Positions 49,467-58,529 of a stretch of 64,000 bases of DNA are shown here, piece by piece. The notes beneath the pieces are model-generated. The model searched no databases, was not told the origin of the DNA, and worked only from the letters and a program-made list of their open reading frames with translations. Location: the NCBI GenBank assembly GCA_900545625.1, contig UQZS01000003.1, positions 1 through 64,000 of the forward strand, in the 5' to 3' direction. The translations under genes and the position numbers were made by a program. The first letter of the stretch is position 1; every line of letters begins with the position of its first letter. Origin of the DNA: an uncultured Oscillospiraceae bacterium (GTDB lineage Bacteria; Bacillota; Clostridia; Oscillospirales; Acutalibacteraceae).

Positions 49467-50102
49467 ATGAATATTGAAATTGCGAACCGCTTAGTCGCGC
49501 TGCGCAAGGCGAACGGTCTTTCGCAGGAGGCGCTTGCCGAAAAGCTCGGCATCAGCCGTCAGGCGATCTCCAAATGGGAGCGCGCAGAGGCTTCGCCCGA
49601 TACCGACAACCTTATGGCGTTAGCGCAGCTGTACGGCATGACGCTTGACGCACTGCTGAACACCGAAAACGATGCATATGTGCTTGACGGCGCAGACACA
49701 GCACAGCCCGAGGAGGAAGCCCCCAAAAAGCTCCCGAAAACGCCCTTACAGAAAAAAGCGGACAGCATGCTGAAATTCCCTTTCCCGCTGGTGGTTGTCA
49801 TCGCTTATCTGATTTTCGGCTTCGCAGGTGATATTTGGCATCCGTCGTGGCTTGTTTTTCTGCTCCTCCCGATCTATTATCATTTGGCAGGTGCACTGGA
49901 GATTCGCAATAAAAAAGCGCGGCTGCTGGCTATGCCTGTACCCGAGGTCATTTTGCTTGTGTATTTGCTGCTCGGTTTCCTTGGCGGGCTCTGGAATCCA
50001 AGCTGGGTCATCTTTCTGCTTATTCCGCTGTATTATTGGATCGTTGCATGCTTCTATAAGCCCGATCAGGGAAAAAATGACGCGTCCGACGAGCAAAAAT
50101 AA
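49467..50102 (+). CDS. XRE-family regulator with C-terminal membrane part
   Basis: The first 65 residues of 211 are a Cro/CI HTH (LRKANGLSQEALAEKLGISRQAISKWER). After an acidic linker, hydrophobic segments follow: FPLVVVIAYLIFGFAGDIWH, WLVFLLLPIYYHL and a repeat of the same pattern (PEVILLVYLLLGFLGGLWNPSW, VIFLLIPLYYWIV). The two membrane halves look like an internal duplication. A membrane-tethered repressor is likely. GAAGGGAG precedes the ATG. Target and signal are unknown. Confidence 0.85.
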   Translation: MNIEIANRLVALRKANGLSQEALAEKLGISRQAISKWERAEASPDTDNLMALAQLYGMTLDALLNTENDAYVLDGADTAQPEEEAPKKLPKTPLQKKADSMLKFPFPLVVVIAYLIFGFAGDIWHPSWLVFLLLPIYYHLAGALEIRNKKARLLAMPVPEVILLVYLLLGFLGGLWNPSWVIFLLIPLYYWIVACFYKPDQGKNDASDEQK

Positions 50103-50116
50103 CGACTTTTTCATGA

Positions 50117-50152
50117 AAAAAACGGCAAAGCACAGCGCTTTGCCGTTTTTCC
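50117..50152 (+). terminator. terminator of the XRE gene
   Basis: AAAAACGGCAAAGC-ACA-GCGCTTTGCCGTTTTT stem, 15 bases after the stop. Confidence 0.9.
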
Positions 50153-50186
50153 GCGCCTATGGAATTTTCCATAGCTTTTCCTATCA

Positions 50187-50200
50187 AAATATGATACAAT
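50187..50200 (+). promoter_or_regulatory. extended -10 promoter of fprA
   Basis: TGATACAAT with TACAAT at 50195-50200; no convincing -35. Confidence 0.5.
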
Positions 50201-50248
50201 ACTGTTCGATTGGGGACTTCCCAAAACGCAAACGGAGGAATCGCAGTT

Positions 50249-51442
50249 ATGTATTGCACACGCAAAATCACAGAGAATATTTCCTATATCGGCAGCAGCG
50301 ACCGCAGGCTTTCGCTGTTTGAAAACATGTATCCCGTGCCGAACGGCGTCTCCTACAACGCCTATTTTCTGGATGACGAAAAAATTGCCATCCTCGACAC
50401 GGTGGACAAGTCGATTATGGAACAGTATTTGGAAAACATCGATTTTCTGTTGAACGGCAGGACGCCGGATTATATCATCGTCAATCACATGGAGCCGGAC
50501 CACTGCGCAGCGCTCGGCACGCTTTGCGCGAAATATCCGTCGTTGCAGATCGTCTGCACCGCAAAAGCGGCGGCGCTTATCGGGCAGTTTTACAACGCCG
50601 AGCTTGCCGCGCGCTGCTTGCAGGTCAAAGAGGGCGACACCCTCTCTTTAGGGCGGCACACGCTGGCGTTTTACACCGCGCCTATGGTGCACTGGCCCGA
50701 GGTCATGGTCACCTACGATCAAACCGAGCACATTTTGTTTTCCGCAGATGCGTTCGGGACGTTCGGTGCGCTCGGCGGCAGCATTTTTGCCGACGAAACC
50801 GGCTTTGATTTCGCAGAAGCACGGCGGTATTACGCAAATATCGTAGGCAAATACGGCCCGCAGGTTCTTGCGCTGCTCAAAAAAGCAGCGGGGCTTGCCA
50901 TAGACTGCATCTGCCCGCTGCACGGCCCCATCTGGCGTCGGGACTTTGACACGTTCGTAGAAAAATATCAGAAGTGGGCTTCTTACACGCCGGAGGAGAA
51001 AGCGGTACTGATCGCCTATGGCTCGATTTACGGCGGCACGCAGAACGCGGCGGAGATTCTGGCGGCGAAGCTCGCGGACAAGGGCGTTACAAACCTTGCG
51101 GTCTACGATGTTTCCTGCATACACCCGTCCTACCTCGTCAGCGAGGCGTTTCGGTGCAGCCACCTTGTATTTGCCTCTTCAACCTATAACAACGGTATTT
51201 TCACCAATATGGAAACGCTGCTTTTGGACTTGAAAGCACATGCACTGAAAAACCGCACAGCTGCGCTTATGGAAAACGGCTCTTGGGCGCCGCAGAGCGG
51301 CAAGCTCATGCGCGAGCTGCTCACCTCCATGCCGGGGATCATGCTGCTGGAAGAGACAGTTTCTCTGCGTTCCACTGTAAAGCCGGACAACCTGACGGAA
51401 ATAGACGCGCTGGCAAGCGCACTCGCGGCGGATCTTCAGTAA
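50249..51442 (+). CDS. FprA-type flavo-diiron protein
   Basis: Flavo-diiron proteins reduce O2 (or NO) to water and protect anaerobes. The 397 residues have an MBL-like diiron domain (HMEPDH, then HWPEVM, SADAFG and CPLHGPIWR supplying the ligands) and a C-terminal flavodoxin domain from about 255 (YGSIYGGTQ binding FMN phosphate, SSTYNNGIF). All metal ligands appear present. No rubredoxin domain is fused. GGAGG sets ATG 50249. In this hydrogenase-bearing anaerobe it would guard oxygen-sensitive enzymes. Confidence 0.93.
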   Translation: MYCTRKITENISYIGSSDRRLSLFENMYPVPNGVSYNAYFLDDEKIAILDTVDKSIMEQYLENIDFLLNGRTPDYIIVNHMEPDHCAALGTLCAKYPSLQIVCTAKAAALIGQFYNAELAARCLQVKEGDTLSLGRHTLAFYTAPMVHWPEVMVTYDQTEHILFSADAFGTFGALGGSIFADETGFDFAEARRYYANIVGKYGPQVLALLKKAAGLAIDCICPLHGPIWRRDFDTFVEKYQKWASYTPEEKAVLIAYGSIYGGTQNAAEILAAKLADKGVTNLAVYDVSCIHPSYLVSEAFRCSHLVFASSTYNNGIFTNMETLLLDLKAHALKNRTAALMENGSWAPQSGKLMRELLTSMPGIMLLEETVSLRSTVKPDNLTEIDALASALAADLQ

Positions 51443-51482
51443 TACGCCATAAAACAAAGCGGATGGAACGGGGTAATTCAAT

Positions 51483-52505
51483 TTGAAGCGGACAGAATTC
51501 AAACGTTTTTGCAGGCAGAACCGAAAAGTGCTGGGGATCGCAGCAGGCGCACTTGCGCTCGTTCTGATTTGCACAGCAGTCACGGTTTTTGCCGTGCGGC
51601 GGCACCGGGCTGCTTTGGAAGCAGAAGCGGCAGCACAGGTTGAAACGGCGACGACGGCTGCGACGACGACCGAACCGCCCAAGCCCGTCGGCACGACAAA
51701 GTCTGTCGCACCGGAAGAGACCAAGCCGCCGAAACGCGAGCCCCCGAAGCAAACGGCAACCGTCTGTTTGGATGTGCCGTACATCAACCAACGGGCGAAG
51801 TATCCGACCGGCTGCGAGAGCGTTTCCGCAGTGATGGTGATGCGGTACTGGGGCATGAACATTTCGCCGGAATATTTCATTAACAATCTGCTTGCCAAAG
51901 GCAGCGTACCCGTCCGCGACAGCAACGGCACCTACTTTGGGGATGACCCGCGCAAGGTCTTTTTGGGCAACCCGTACAGCGAATTGGGCTGGGGCTGCTA
52001 TGCGCCTGTCATCGTCAACGCGATCAACAAGTATATCGACCATGACAAATTCACCGTTGGCGCGGTTTACGGACTCTCGCCCGATGCACTCTGCGAGCGC
52101 TACATCGACAAGGGAATCCCTGTCCTCTTTTGGGCGACGGCAGATATGGAAAAGGCTGAAAACGGCAAGACATGGTTTATCAACGGCACTTCGGAGACCT
52201 TTACCTGGAAGCGTCCGATGCACTGTCTGGTGCTCGTCGGGTATAACGACAGCGGCTATTTCTTCAACGACCCGCTGCAGAGCAAAAACTTTTACTATTC
52301 GAAAAGTTCTGTAACGGCAGCCTACAACGCGCTTGGGCGGCAGGCCGTCATTTTGCAAAAGGCTGCGCCGAAGCCGACCGAACCGTCCACCGTGCCAACC
52401 ACTGCGCCAACCACTGCGCCGACCACTGCACCGGCTACTGCACCCGAAACGACGCTGCCCGAAACTACGGGCAGTACGACTTCGAATTCCACTGCCGTTT
52501 CGTAA
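51483..52505 (+). CDS. membrane-anchored C39-type cysteine peptidase
   Basis: The 340-residue protein has a cytoplasmic basic start, one membrane helix (VLGIAAGALALVLICTAVTVF), a Thr/Pro-rich spacer, and a C39-like papain-fold domain. Its catalytic Cys lies in YPTGCESVSAVM, His in RPMHCLVLVGY and Asp in FFNDPL. The end is a low-complexity tail of TTAP units. Translation starts at TTG 51483 after GGGG. Such single-domain exported C39 proteins are not bacteriocin exporters; cell-wall or peptide processing is a guess. Confidence 0.85.
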   Translation: MKRTEFKRFCRQNRKVLGIAAGALALVLICTAVTVFAVRRHRAALEAEAAAQVETATTAATTTEPPKPVGTTKSVAPEETKPPKREPPKQTATVCLDVPYINQRAKYPTGCESVSAVMVMRYWGMNISPEYFINNLLAKGSVPVRDSNGTYFGDDPRKVFLGNPYSELGWGCYAPVIVNAINKYIDHDKFTVGAVYGLSPDALCERYIDKGIPVLFWATADMEKAENGKTWFINGTSETFTWKRPMHCLVLVGYNDSGYFFNDPLQSKNFYYSKSSVTAAYNALGRQAVILQKAAPKPTEPSTVPTTAPTTAPTTAPATAPETTLPETTGSTTSNSTAVS

Positions 52506-52508
52506 GAA

Positions 52509-52536
52509 AAAACGCTTCCCTTGTGGGAAGCGTTTT
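52509..52536. terminator. bidirectional terminator
   Basis: AAAACGCTTCCC pairs with GGGAAGCGTTTT around TTGT, between convergent genes. Confidence 0.9.
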
Positions 52537-52563
52537 GCTGCACGATACCGCACGCGCTGCTTT

Positions 52564-53475
52564 CTATTCCGAAAAGCCGAAATGCTCGGCGATTTTTCGA
52601 TACTGCGGCGTGGGCACGCCGTACCGTTTTCCCAGCCGCACAGGCTCAAACAGCAGGCCGTCGATCTCCGAAGGCTTTCCCGCGCGCAGGTCGCGCTGCA
52701 TGGAGGTCGAAGCGTTGGGGCTAAGCGCATCAAGAATGGTCAGGTTGGTCTTTACAATATCCACATCAAACGGGGTTCCCATCGCTTTGGCGAGTGCGTC
52801 GATCTCCCGCATTAAGGAAACAAACAATGCGCGTTCCTCCCCCTCCTTTTGAAACCGTCCGGCGTCCGCGTCAAAATACAGGCCCGCTGCCGCCATAGGC
52901 GATGTATAGGCGTACTTTTTGAGCGTGTCGCGGCGGATATTCTCGGACAACACGGGCGTGATCCCCGCCTGTTTCAGATCTTCGGCAACCGCTTGCAAAG
53001 CGGGGCGCATCTGTGCGCATTCGCGCACGCCGTACACCGCGCGGAATATGTCGCCCTGCATTTCCACCGTCCCCGGCCGCGGCGAAGAAGCAGCGATATA
53101 AATGCAGCCATCCGTCACCAAAGGCTTCGGTAGTTTTTCCTGAAGCACCGCGCCTGTGCCGTATATGTTGAGAAGCGGTATGACTACGGTATTTTCTGTG
53201 CATATGCGTGAAAGCACGGGGACAATACTTTCAAGGGAATAGCCTTTGACTGCAACAAAGATCACATCGGGGCGCTCGTTATAGCGCTCGCTGTCGCAGA
53301 CCCGCGCGCACGGCACAATTTGCGTTTCACCGTTTTTTTGTAAGCATATCCCCTGCTTTTTAAGAATTTCCATGGTTTTGCCGCGGGCGATAATGTCGCA
53401 CGTAAGCCCCGCTCGCAGCAGAAATGCCGCGAGCGCCCCGCCGACCGCGCCCGCGCCGATCACACAATAGTGCAT
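52564..53475 (-). CDS. ketopantoate reductase-like oxidoreductase (PanE/ApbA family)
   Basis: The 303 residues show an NADP-binding GAGAVGG at 7-13, a VIFVAVKGYSL strand, and the C-terminal ApbA helical domain with the conserved Lys (KKYAYTSPMAAAG) and ending SMQRDLRAGKPSEIDGLL. PanE makes pantoate for coenzyme A, but this family has many members acting on other ketoacids. No other pantothenate gene is near. GAAGG precedes the ATG. Confidence 0.85.
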   Translation of the reverse strand: MHYCVIGAGAVGGALAAFLLRAGLTCDIIARGKTMEILKKQGICLQKNGETQIVPCARVCDSERYNERPDVIFVAVKGYSLESIVPVLSRICTENTVVIPLLNIYGTGAVLQEKLPKPLVTDGCIYIAASSPRPGTVEMQGDIFRAVYGVRECAQMRPALQAVAEDLKQAGITPVLSENIRRDTLKKYAYTSPMAAAGLYFDADAGRFQKEGEERALFVSLMREIDALAKAMGTPFDVDIVKTNLTILDALSPNASTSMQRDLRAGKPSEIDGLLFEPVRLGKRYGVPTPQYRKIAEHFGFSE

Positions 53476-53583
53476 TATGAACCTTCTTTCCTTTTGTTCT
53501 GTTCTCTATTGTAACACAGATCATTCTTTTGCAACAGCCCCCTGCCTTTGCGGCAAGTTCTCAGAAAGGATCTGACTTATCCC

Positions 53584-54267
53584 ATGCAGCCGAAAGCCAA
53601 AGAAAACCTGCTGCTCATCCTAAAAATCGTCGCTGCGGCGGCGGTCTTTGTTACCATACTGTTGTATTACGATACGCTTGTAAGCCTGGATGTGCGCGCG
53701 CTTGCAGCGGCCGCGCCTTCGGTTCTGGCGGCGGCAGGGCTCGTACTGTGCGTGTATGTGCTGAAAGGGCTTGTTTTCGTCATCCCCGCCGCGCTTTTGT
53801 ATATCCCCGTGGGCATGGCGTTCTCCCCAGCCGTCGCACTCGCGATCAATTTGGCGGGTGTCGCATTGGAGGTAACGGTCTCCTACCTTTTCGGGCGTTT
53901 TTTGGGCGGTGAAAAGATCCGTGAAATGCTCTCGAAAAAGAAGGGCGGGCGCAAGATCCTCGAATGGCAGGCGGGAAAGGCCGGGAGTGCTTCCGTATTC
54001 GGCATGCGGCTGCTGCCCGTGTTCCCCATTGATTTTGTCAGCCTGTTTTTGGGCGCGAGCCGCTTCGGCTTTTGGCGGTATCTGCCGCTTTCGGTCATCG
54101 GTATCGCCCCGCGCGTTATCCTGTTCACGCTTTTAGGGGATGCGGCATACGACTATATTCCGATGCGCTTGATCCTGATCCTCATTCTGATCGCCGTGCC
54201 GGCTGCAGCGATAGGCATCATTGCCAAGACGCTGTATGACCGCCGCAGGGCACGGGAAGAACGGTAA
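53584..54267 (+). CDS. TVP38/TMEM64-family (VTT-domain) membrane protein
   Basis: The 227-residue protein has about six membrane segments with the VTT/SNARE-associated pattern PAALLYIPVGMAF, NLAGVALEVTVSYLFGRFLG and RLLPVFPIDFVSLFLGAS. Related DedA/VTT proteins handle lipids or membrane potential; some are undecaprenyl-phosphate or phospholipid translocases. ATG 53584 is preferred; AAAGGA lies 13 bases upstream. It is followed 13 bases later by the ylmH-like gene. Confidence 0.87.
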   Translation: MQPKAKENLLLILKIVAAAAVFVTILLYYDTLVSLDVRALAAAAPSVLAAAGLVLCVYVLKGLVFVIPAALLYIPVGMAFSPAVALAINLAGVALEVTVSYLFGRFLGGEKIREMLSKKKGGRKILEWQAGKAGSASVFGMRLLPVFPIDFVSLFLGASRFGFWRYLPLSVIGIAPRVILFTLLGDAAYDYIPMRLILILILIAVPAAAIGIIAKTLYDRRRAREER

Positions 54268-54280
54268 AGGAGGATAACTT

Positions 54281-55033
54281 ATGCAGCAATCCGAAGACGC
54301 GCTTTTATGCAGGCGTTTTGCAGAGCTTGCCGAACGCGCACAAGTAAGCGGTAAAGTCATTTGCTCGGACTTTTTGAACCTGCACGAACAAAACCTGCTG
54401 CGCACTGTGCGCTGTGCCGTGCCTGTGGCACTGTACGGCGGCTTTGACGAGGCGGAGCGCAAGATCGCCTGCTTTGGAGCGGCGGATATGCGCGAGGCGG
54501 CAGATGCAGCGGATTTTCGCCTGCTGAAGATCGAACCCGCCAACCCGAAATTTGCAGATATCCTTTCACACCGCGATTTTCTGGGCAGCATTTTAAGCCT
54601 TGGCCTGCGGCGCGAAAAGCTCGGCGATATTTTAATTACAGAGAACTGTGCGTATGTCGTGTGCGCGGCGCGCGCAGGAGAATTTTTGGCGGAGAATCTG
54701 GAACGTGTGCGCCATACGACCATGCGCTGCTCGTTTGTGGACACGCTGCCCGCAGGGGCTTTGCCGATTTTAGAGACGCGCGAGGCGGTGATCGCTTCGG
54801 AACGGCTTGACGCGCTGGTGGCAGCCGTTTACCACCTGTCGCGCAGCGAGGCGCAAAAGCTCATTGCCGCCGAGCGGGTGTTTGTGGACAGCGCTGCCGT
54901 GCTGCGTGCGGACGCGCTTCCGAAATCCGGACAGCTTGTTTCCGTGCGCGGATACGGACGATTCCGCTATAACGGCGTTTTGCGCGAGACGAAAAAGGGC
55001 AAGCTGCGCGCTGCGGTCGGTATATATATTTGA
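54281..55033 (+). CDS. ylmH: S4-domain RNA-binding protein, YlmH-like
   Basis: The 250 residues match YlmH: a central fold with FADILSHRDFLGSILSLGLRREKLGDI and a C-terminal S4 RNA-binding domain (LDALVAAVYHLSRSEAQKLI). YlmH is usually found by the division genes sepF and divIVA and has been linked to rescue of stalled ribosomes. Here that neighbourhood is absent and it follows a TVP38 gene instead. AAAGGAGG precedes the ATG. Confidence 0.9.
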   Translation: MQQSEDALLCRRFAELAERAQVSGKVICSDFLNLHEQNLLRTVRCAVPVALYGGFDEAERKIACFGAADMREAADAADFRLLKIEPANPKFADILSHRDFLGSILSLGLRREKLGDILITENCAYVVCAARAGEFLAENLERVRHTTMRCSFVDTLPAGALPILETREAVIASERLDALVAAVYHLSRSEAQKLIAAERVFVDSAAVLRADALPKSGQLVSVRGYGRFRYNGVLRETKKGKLRAAVGIYI

Positions 55034-55068
55034 TCGCAGCTTCTGTAAAGTTATATTCCTTTACACAA

Positions 55069-55116
55069 AACAGCAGTCGGCAGGCCTGTTTTCGGTCTGC
55101 CGGCTGCTGTTTTTTC
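55069..55116 (+). terminator. terminator of the TVP38-ylmH pair
   Basis: ACAGCAG-CGGCAGGC pairs with the GCCGGCTGCTGT side, followed by TTTTTT. Confidence 0.8.
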
Positions 55117-55132
55117 TGCTGAAAAACGGAAC

Positions 55133-56734
55133 TCAGTGCTCGTCTCGCAGCACCGCTTCGGCACATTTGATGCCGTCCACGGCGGCGGAGACGATGCCGC
55201 CCGCGTAGCCTGCACCCTCGCCGCACGGGAACAGTCCGTTCGCCTTGCTTTGGAAGAACTCGTCGCGCACAATGCGCACGGGCGAAGAAGAGCGCGTTTC
55301 GGGCGCGGTCAGCACCGCTTCGGGGAACGCAAAGCCCTGCAGCATGGTATCCATTTTGACGATCGCTTCCCGCATGGTCTGTGTCACACGGTCGGGCAAA
55401 AGAGCATACAGATTGGAAAGCCGGACGCCCGTTGGGCAGGTCGGCGTGACGGAACCGAGTGTTTGCGAGGACGGTGCGCCGCGCAGAAAATCGCCCACGA
55501 GCATGGCGGGCGCAGTATAGTCTCCCCCGCCGAGCAAGAACGCCTTTTGCTCGATCTGCCGCTGGAAATACATGCCGTCAAGCGGATGGTCACCCGGGAA
55601 CTGTGCGGGCTCAATACCCACAAGCAATGCGGCGTTCGCATTTTCGCCGTCGCGCGCATACGGGCTCATGCCGTTGGTTACGACCGTCCCCGCTTCGCTT
55701 GCAGCACATACCACCGTGCCGCCGGGACACATACAGAAGGTATACGCACCCCTGCCGCCGTAGGGGTGGCAGGCGAGCTTATAATCCGCCGCGTGCAGCT
55801 TTGGGTGGCCTGCGAACGCACCGTATTGCGCGCGGTCGATCATTTCCTGCTTATGCTCGATGCGCGCGCCGATGGAAAACGCCTTTTGCTGCATCGGCAC
55901 GCCGCGGCTGTAAAGCATTTCGACCGTGTCGCGTGCGGAATGCCCGATGGCGAGCACCACCGCATCGGTCTCCATATCCGTTTCCCCGCCGTTTTTGTCC
56001 GTCATACGCACACCCTGCACCGCGCCGTTGTTGAGAAACAGGTCGGTCAACTGTGTCTCAAAGCGGACTTCGCCGCCCAAATCGATGATCTCTTCACGAA
56101 ATGCGCGCACCACTGCAGGGAGCTTGTCCGTGCCGATGTGGGGCTTGGCGCTATACAGGATCTCCGGCGGCGCACCGTGCTCGACGAATTGCCGCAGCAC
56201 CTCGCGCTGGCGGACGTCCTTCGTTCCCGTATTGAGCTTGCCGTCGGAAAACGTACCTGCACCACCTTCCCCGAACTGCACATTCGTGTTTGGATCAAGC
56301 ACTCGCTTTTCCCAAAAGTCATGCACGCTTTTCTGCCGTTCCTCCACGCATTTGCCGCGTTCGAGCACAACGGGGCGCAGCCCCGCGCGCGCCAAAATCA
56401 GCGCGGCAAACATACCCGCCGGGCCAAAGCCGGCCACGACAGGGCGCAAGTCCGTCCTGCGGCGGTTTTCGGGAATGGCATAGGTATAAATTTGTGCTTT
56501 CTGCACACGGTTCGTATGCAAGCGCGAAAGCAAACGATCTTCATCGCCGTCTATTTCCACATCCACGGCATAAATGAATTTGATTTCCTCTTTTTTACGG
56601 CAGTCGAGCGATTTGCGGAAAATAGAAAGCCTGCGGATATTCCGCTCGTCGATGCGCAGCGCTTTCGCAGCAAGACGCGGTAAAATCTGCTCGTCTTCCG
56701 CAAGCGGGAGCTTCAATTCCTGGATTCGCAGCAC
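55133..56734 (-). CDS. FAD-dependent dehydrogenase of COG2509 type
   Basis: The 533-residue flavoprotein has an N-terminal helper domain (KALRIDERNIRRLSIFRKSLD), the FAD motif GFGPAGMFAALILARAG, QFGEGGAGTFSDGKL, and a C-terminal PCGEGAGYAGGI. The family is conserved in Clostridia but has no defined substrate. It starts at GTG with GGAGGA upstream and overlaps the end of the next upstream gene, another flavoprotein, by 22 bases. The two are therefore co-translated. Confidence 0.88.
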   Translation of the reverse strand: MLRIQELKLPLAEDEQILPRLAAKALRIDERNIRRLSIFRKSLDCRKKEEIKFIYAVDVEIDGDEDRLLSRLHTNRVQKAQIYTYAIPENRRRTDLRPVVAGFGPAGMFAALILARAGLRPVVLERGKCVEERQKSVHDFWEKRVLDPNTNVQFGEGGAGTFSDGKLNTGTKDVRQREVLRQFVEHGAPPEILYSAKPHIGTDKLPAVVRAFREEIIDLGGEVRFETQLTDLFLNNGAVQGVRMTDKNGGETDMETDAVVLAIGHSARDTVEMLYSRGVPMQQKAFSIGARIEHKQEMIDRAQYGAFAGHPKLHAADYKLACHPYGGRGAYTFCMCPGGTVVCAASEAGTVVTNGMSPYARDGENANAALLVGIEPAQFPGDHPLDGMYFQRQIEQKAFLLGGGDYTAPAMLVGDFLRGAPSSQTLGSVTPTCPTGVRLSNLYALLPDRVTQTMREAIVKMDTMLQGFAFPEAVLTAPETRSSSPVRIVRDEFFQSKANGLFPCGEGAGYAGGIVSAAVDGIKCAEAVLRDEH

Positions 56735-57960
56735 GTATCTTCCTCCTTTTTCGCCTTTTGCCGGGCGGCGATCGCTTCACCTGCGGCACGGCCTGAGCTC
56801 CATGCCCATTGCAGATTGAACCCGCCGCAGTCACCGTCCACGTTGAGCGCCTCGCCGCAGACATATAAGCTTTCATACCGCTTTGCGCGCATGGTGTCGG
56901 CGCAAAACGCCGCACAGTCCGCGCCGCCTGCCGTGACCTGCGCAAAATCGAAGCCGCGCGGGTGATCCACCTCCGCGCAGAAATCCTGTAAGGTGTCGGC
57001 AAAACGCTCAAGCCGCGCTTCGGTGAGCATGCCGACAGGCTCATCCTTGCGAATACCGCTTTGCAAAAGCAGAGCTTTCCCAAGCGCATGCGGTACTAAG
57101 CCTTCCGCCAAAAGCTCCGCACTTTTTTGCGGCGTTTTGCGCACAGCGGCGCGAAGAAAATCGAGCAGCGCTCCGCGCGAAACGGTCGGCACACAATTCA
57201 AATGTACAAAAACCGGCTGTGCGCTTTCGGACACATAGCGTGACAGTGAAAAAATCGGGATGCCCGAAAGCCCGTATTCTGTGAACTGCACCTCGCCCGA
57301 ACACGCGGCAAGCGTTTCTTTTTGCGTACGCAGCGTGACCGCACAATCGCAGCGCACGCCCTTGAGGTTTTTCGGAAAACGCTTACAGACAAGCGCCGTC
57401 AGAGCTGGTGCGGGCGGGATGACGCGAAGTCCCAGCTGCCCGAGCAGGCGAAACGCGCCGCCGTCCGTCCCGTGCTGCGGCGCGGCGCTCCCGCCCGCGC
57501 AAAGCACCAGGACATCACATGGATAAGCGTCATTGAGCAGAAAACCGCCGTTTTTCGCGCGCACTTTTGTGATCTCGCAGTCTGTGACGATACGCACCGA
57601 GAGCCGGCGCGCTTCCGCAAGCAGCACGTCGCGCACAGACGCCGCCTGCCCCGACAGCGGGTACACGCGCCCTTCCGCCTCCGCTTTGGTACAAAGCCCC
57701 ATGGAGCGGAAAAAGGACAGCGTACTTTGCGCCGGGAAACGCGCCAAGGCGCGTTCAGCAAAAGCCGTATCCCCGCGATAGTGCGAAACGTCCGCGTGCA
57801 GATTGGTCAAATTGCAACGCCCGTTGCCCGTGGCAAGCAGCTTTTTCAAGGGCTTTTGCAGCCGCTCATACACGGTGACGGAAAAGCCCCCTGCGCGTGC
57901 AACGGTGATCGCAGCAGCAAAGCCGGACGCCCCGCCGCCGACAACGGCAACTTTCTGCAT
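56713..57960 (-). CDS. HI0933/BaiN-like FAD-binding flavoprotein
   Basis: The 415 residues show VVGGGASGFAAAI (FAD), TGNGRCNLTN, CAGGSAAPQHGTDG and the C-terminal signature GEALNVDGDCGGFNLQWAWSSG. These belong to the HI0933 family, which includes the bile-acid-operon protein BaiN; most members have unknown substrates. ATG 57960 follows GGGAGGTG; 31 upstream in-frame codons are rejected. It leads a two-gene operon with the COG2509 flavoprotein. Confidence 0.9.
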   Translation of the reverse strand: MQKVAVVGGGASGFAAAITVARAGGFSVTVYERLQKPLKKLLATGNGRCNLTNLHADVSHYRGDTAFAERALARFPAQSTLSFFRSMGLCTKAEAEGRVYPLSGQAASVRDVLLAEARRLSVRIVTDCEITKVRAKNGGFLLNDAYPCDVLVLCAGGSAAPQHGTDGGAFRLLGQLGLRVIPPAPALTALVCKRFPKNLKGVRCDCAVTLRTQKETLAACSGEVQFTEYGLSGIPIFSLSRYVSESAQPVFVHLNCVPTVSRGALLDFLRAAVRKTPQKSAELLAEGLVPHALGKALLLQSGIRKDEPVGMLTEARLERFADTLQDFCAEVDHPRGFDFAQVTAGGADCAAFCADTMRAKRYESLYVCGEALNVDGDCGGFNLQWAWSSGRAAGEAIAARQKAKKEEDTCCESRN

Positions 57961-58066
57961 ATACGGACACCTCCCAATTTTATAATACCGCGCAAAGCTA
58001 TGGACAATATAGGCTATTGTACCTTTTTCGCCCCGCCGTGTCAACCGTCGCACAGGGCATAAAAAA

Positions 58067-58098
58067 GCGGCCGGGAGCTTGTGCCTTCCCGACCGTTT
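58067..58098. terminator. terminator behind the XRE gene at 58113
   Basis: CGGCCGGGA pairs with TCCCGACCG (one mismatch), followed by TTTTG on the plus side and A run on the other. Confidence 0.65.
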
Positions 58099-58112
58099 TG
58101 TCTATTCTTTGC

Positions 58113-58511
58113 TTATTGCTCTTTTTTAAAAGAATTGCAGGAGGCGATGGTTTTGCGCACCTTGCGTTTGTCCTTTTCGCTTAAAATGCGGTATTCCCCG
58201 ATAAGCTCCCGCTCTTCCTTGCTGAGCTTGGAAACCAGCGAGCAGTCGTCGCTGTTCGCCTCATACGCCTCCACCTCGTCGCAGAGCGTGTCGATATTCT
58301 GCGTATCGATGTGCAGGATAAAGTCGATATCCACGGAAAAGATCTTGGCGAACGCGTCGAGCAGCATGATGTCGGGCGTGTTCTTGGAGATCTCGTAGGA
58401 CGTGTATGTTGTGCGGTCAATATTCAAAATATCTGCAATCTGCTGTTGGGTATAATGGTTCACAGTACGAAGCGCACGCATTTGCCGCGCGAGCTCGGGA
58501 TTTTTCATCAT
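58113..58511 (-). CDS. XRE-family transcriptional regulator
   Basis: A 132-residue protein with a Cro/CI HTH (about 8-62: MRALRTVNHYTQQQIADILNI, TTYTSYE) and an acidic helical C-terminus, common for stand-alone regulators in Clostridia. Its own promoter carries a 12-base inverted repeat on both sides of the -10 (58530-58573), so it probably represses itself. Other targets are unknown. Confidence 0.88.
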   Translation of the reverse strand: MMKNPELARQMRALRTVNHYTQQQIADILNIDRTTYTSYEISKNTPDIMLLDAFAKIFSVDIDFILHIDTQNIDTLCDEVEAYEANSDDCSLVSKLSKEERELIGEYRILSEKDKRKVRKTIASCNSFKKEQ

Positions 58512-58529
58512 AGTTCTTCACCCTCGAAA

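Noticed and set aside
52390..52450. Short repeats ACTGCGCCAACC-type as a CRISPR or regulatory array
   Set aside because: They encode the TTAP tail of the C39 peptidase in frame; spacing is 12 bases with no spacers.
55136..56683. 515-codon plus-strand frame opposite the COG2509 flavoprotein
   Set aside because: Shadow; the minus strand carries FAD motifs and a clear start.
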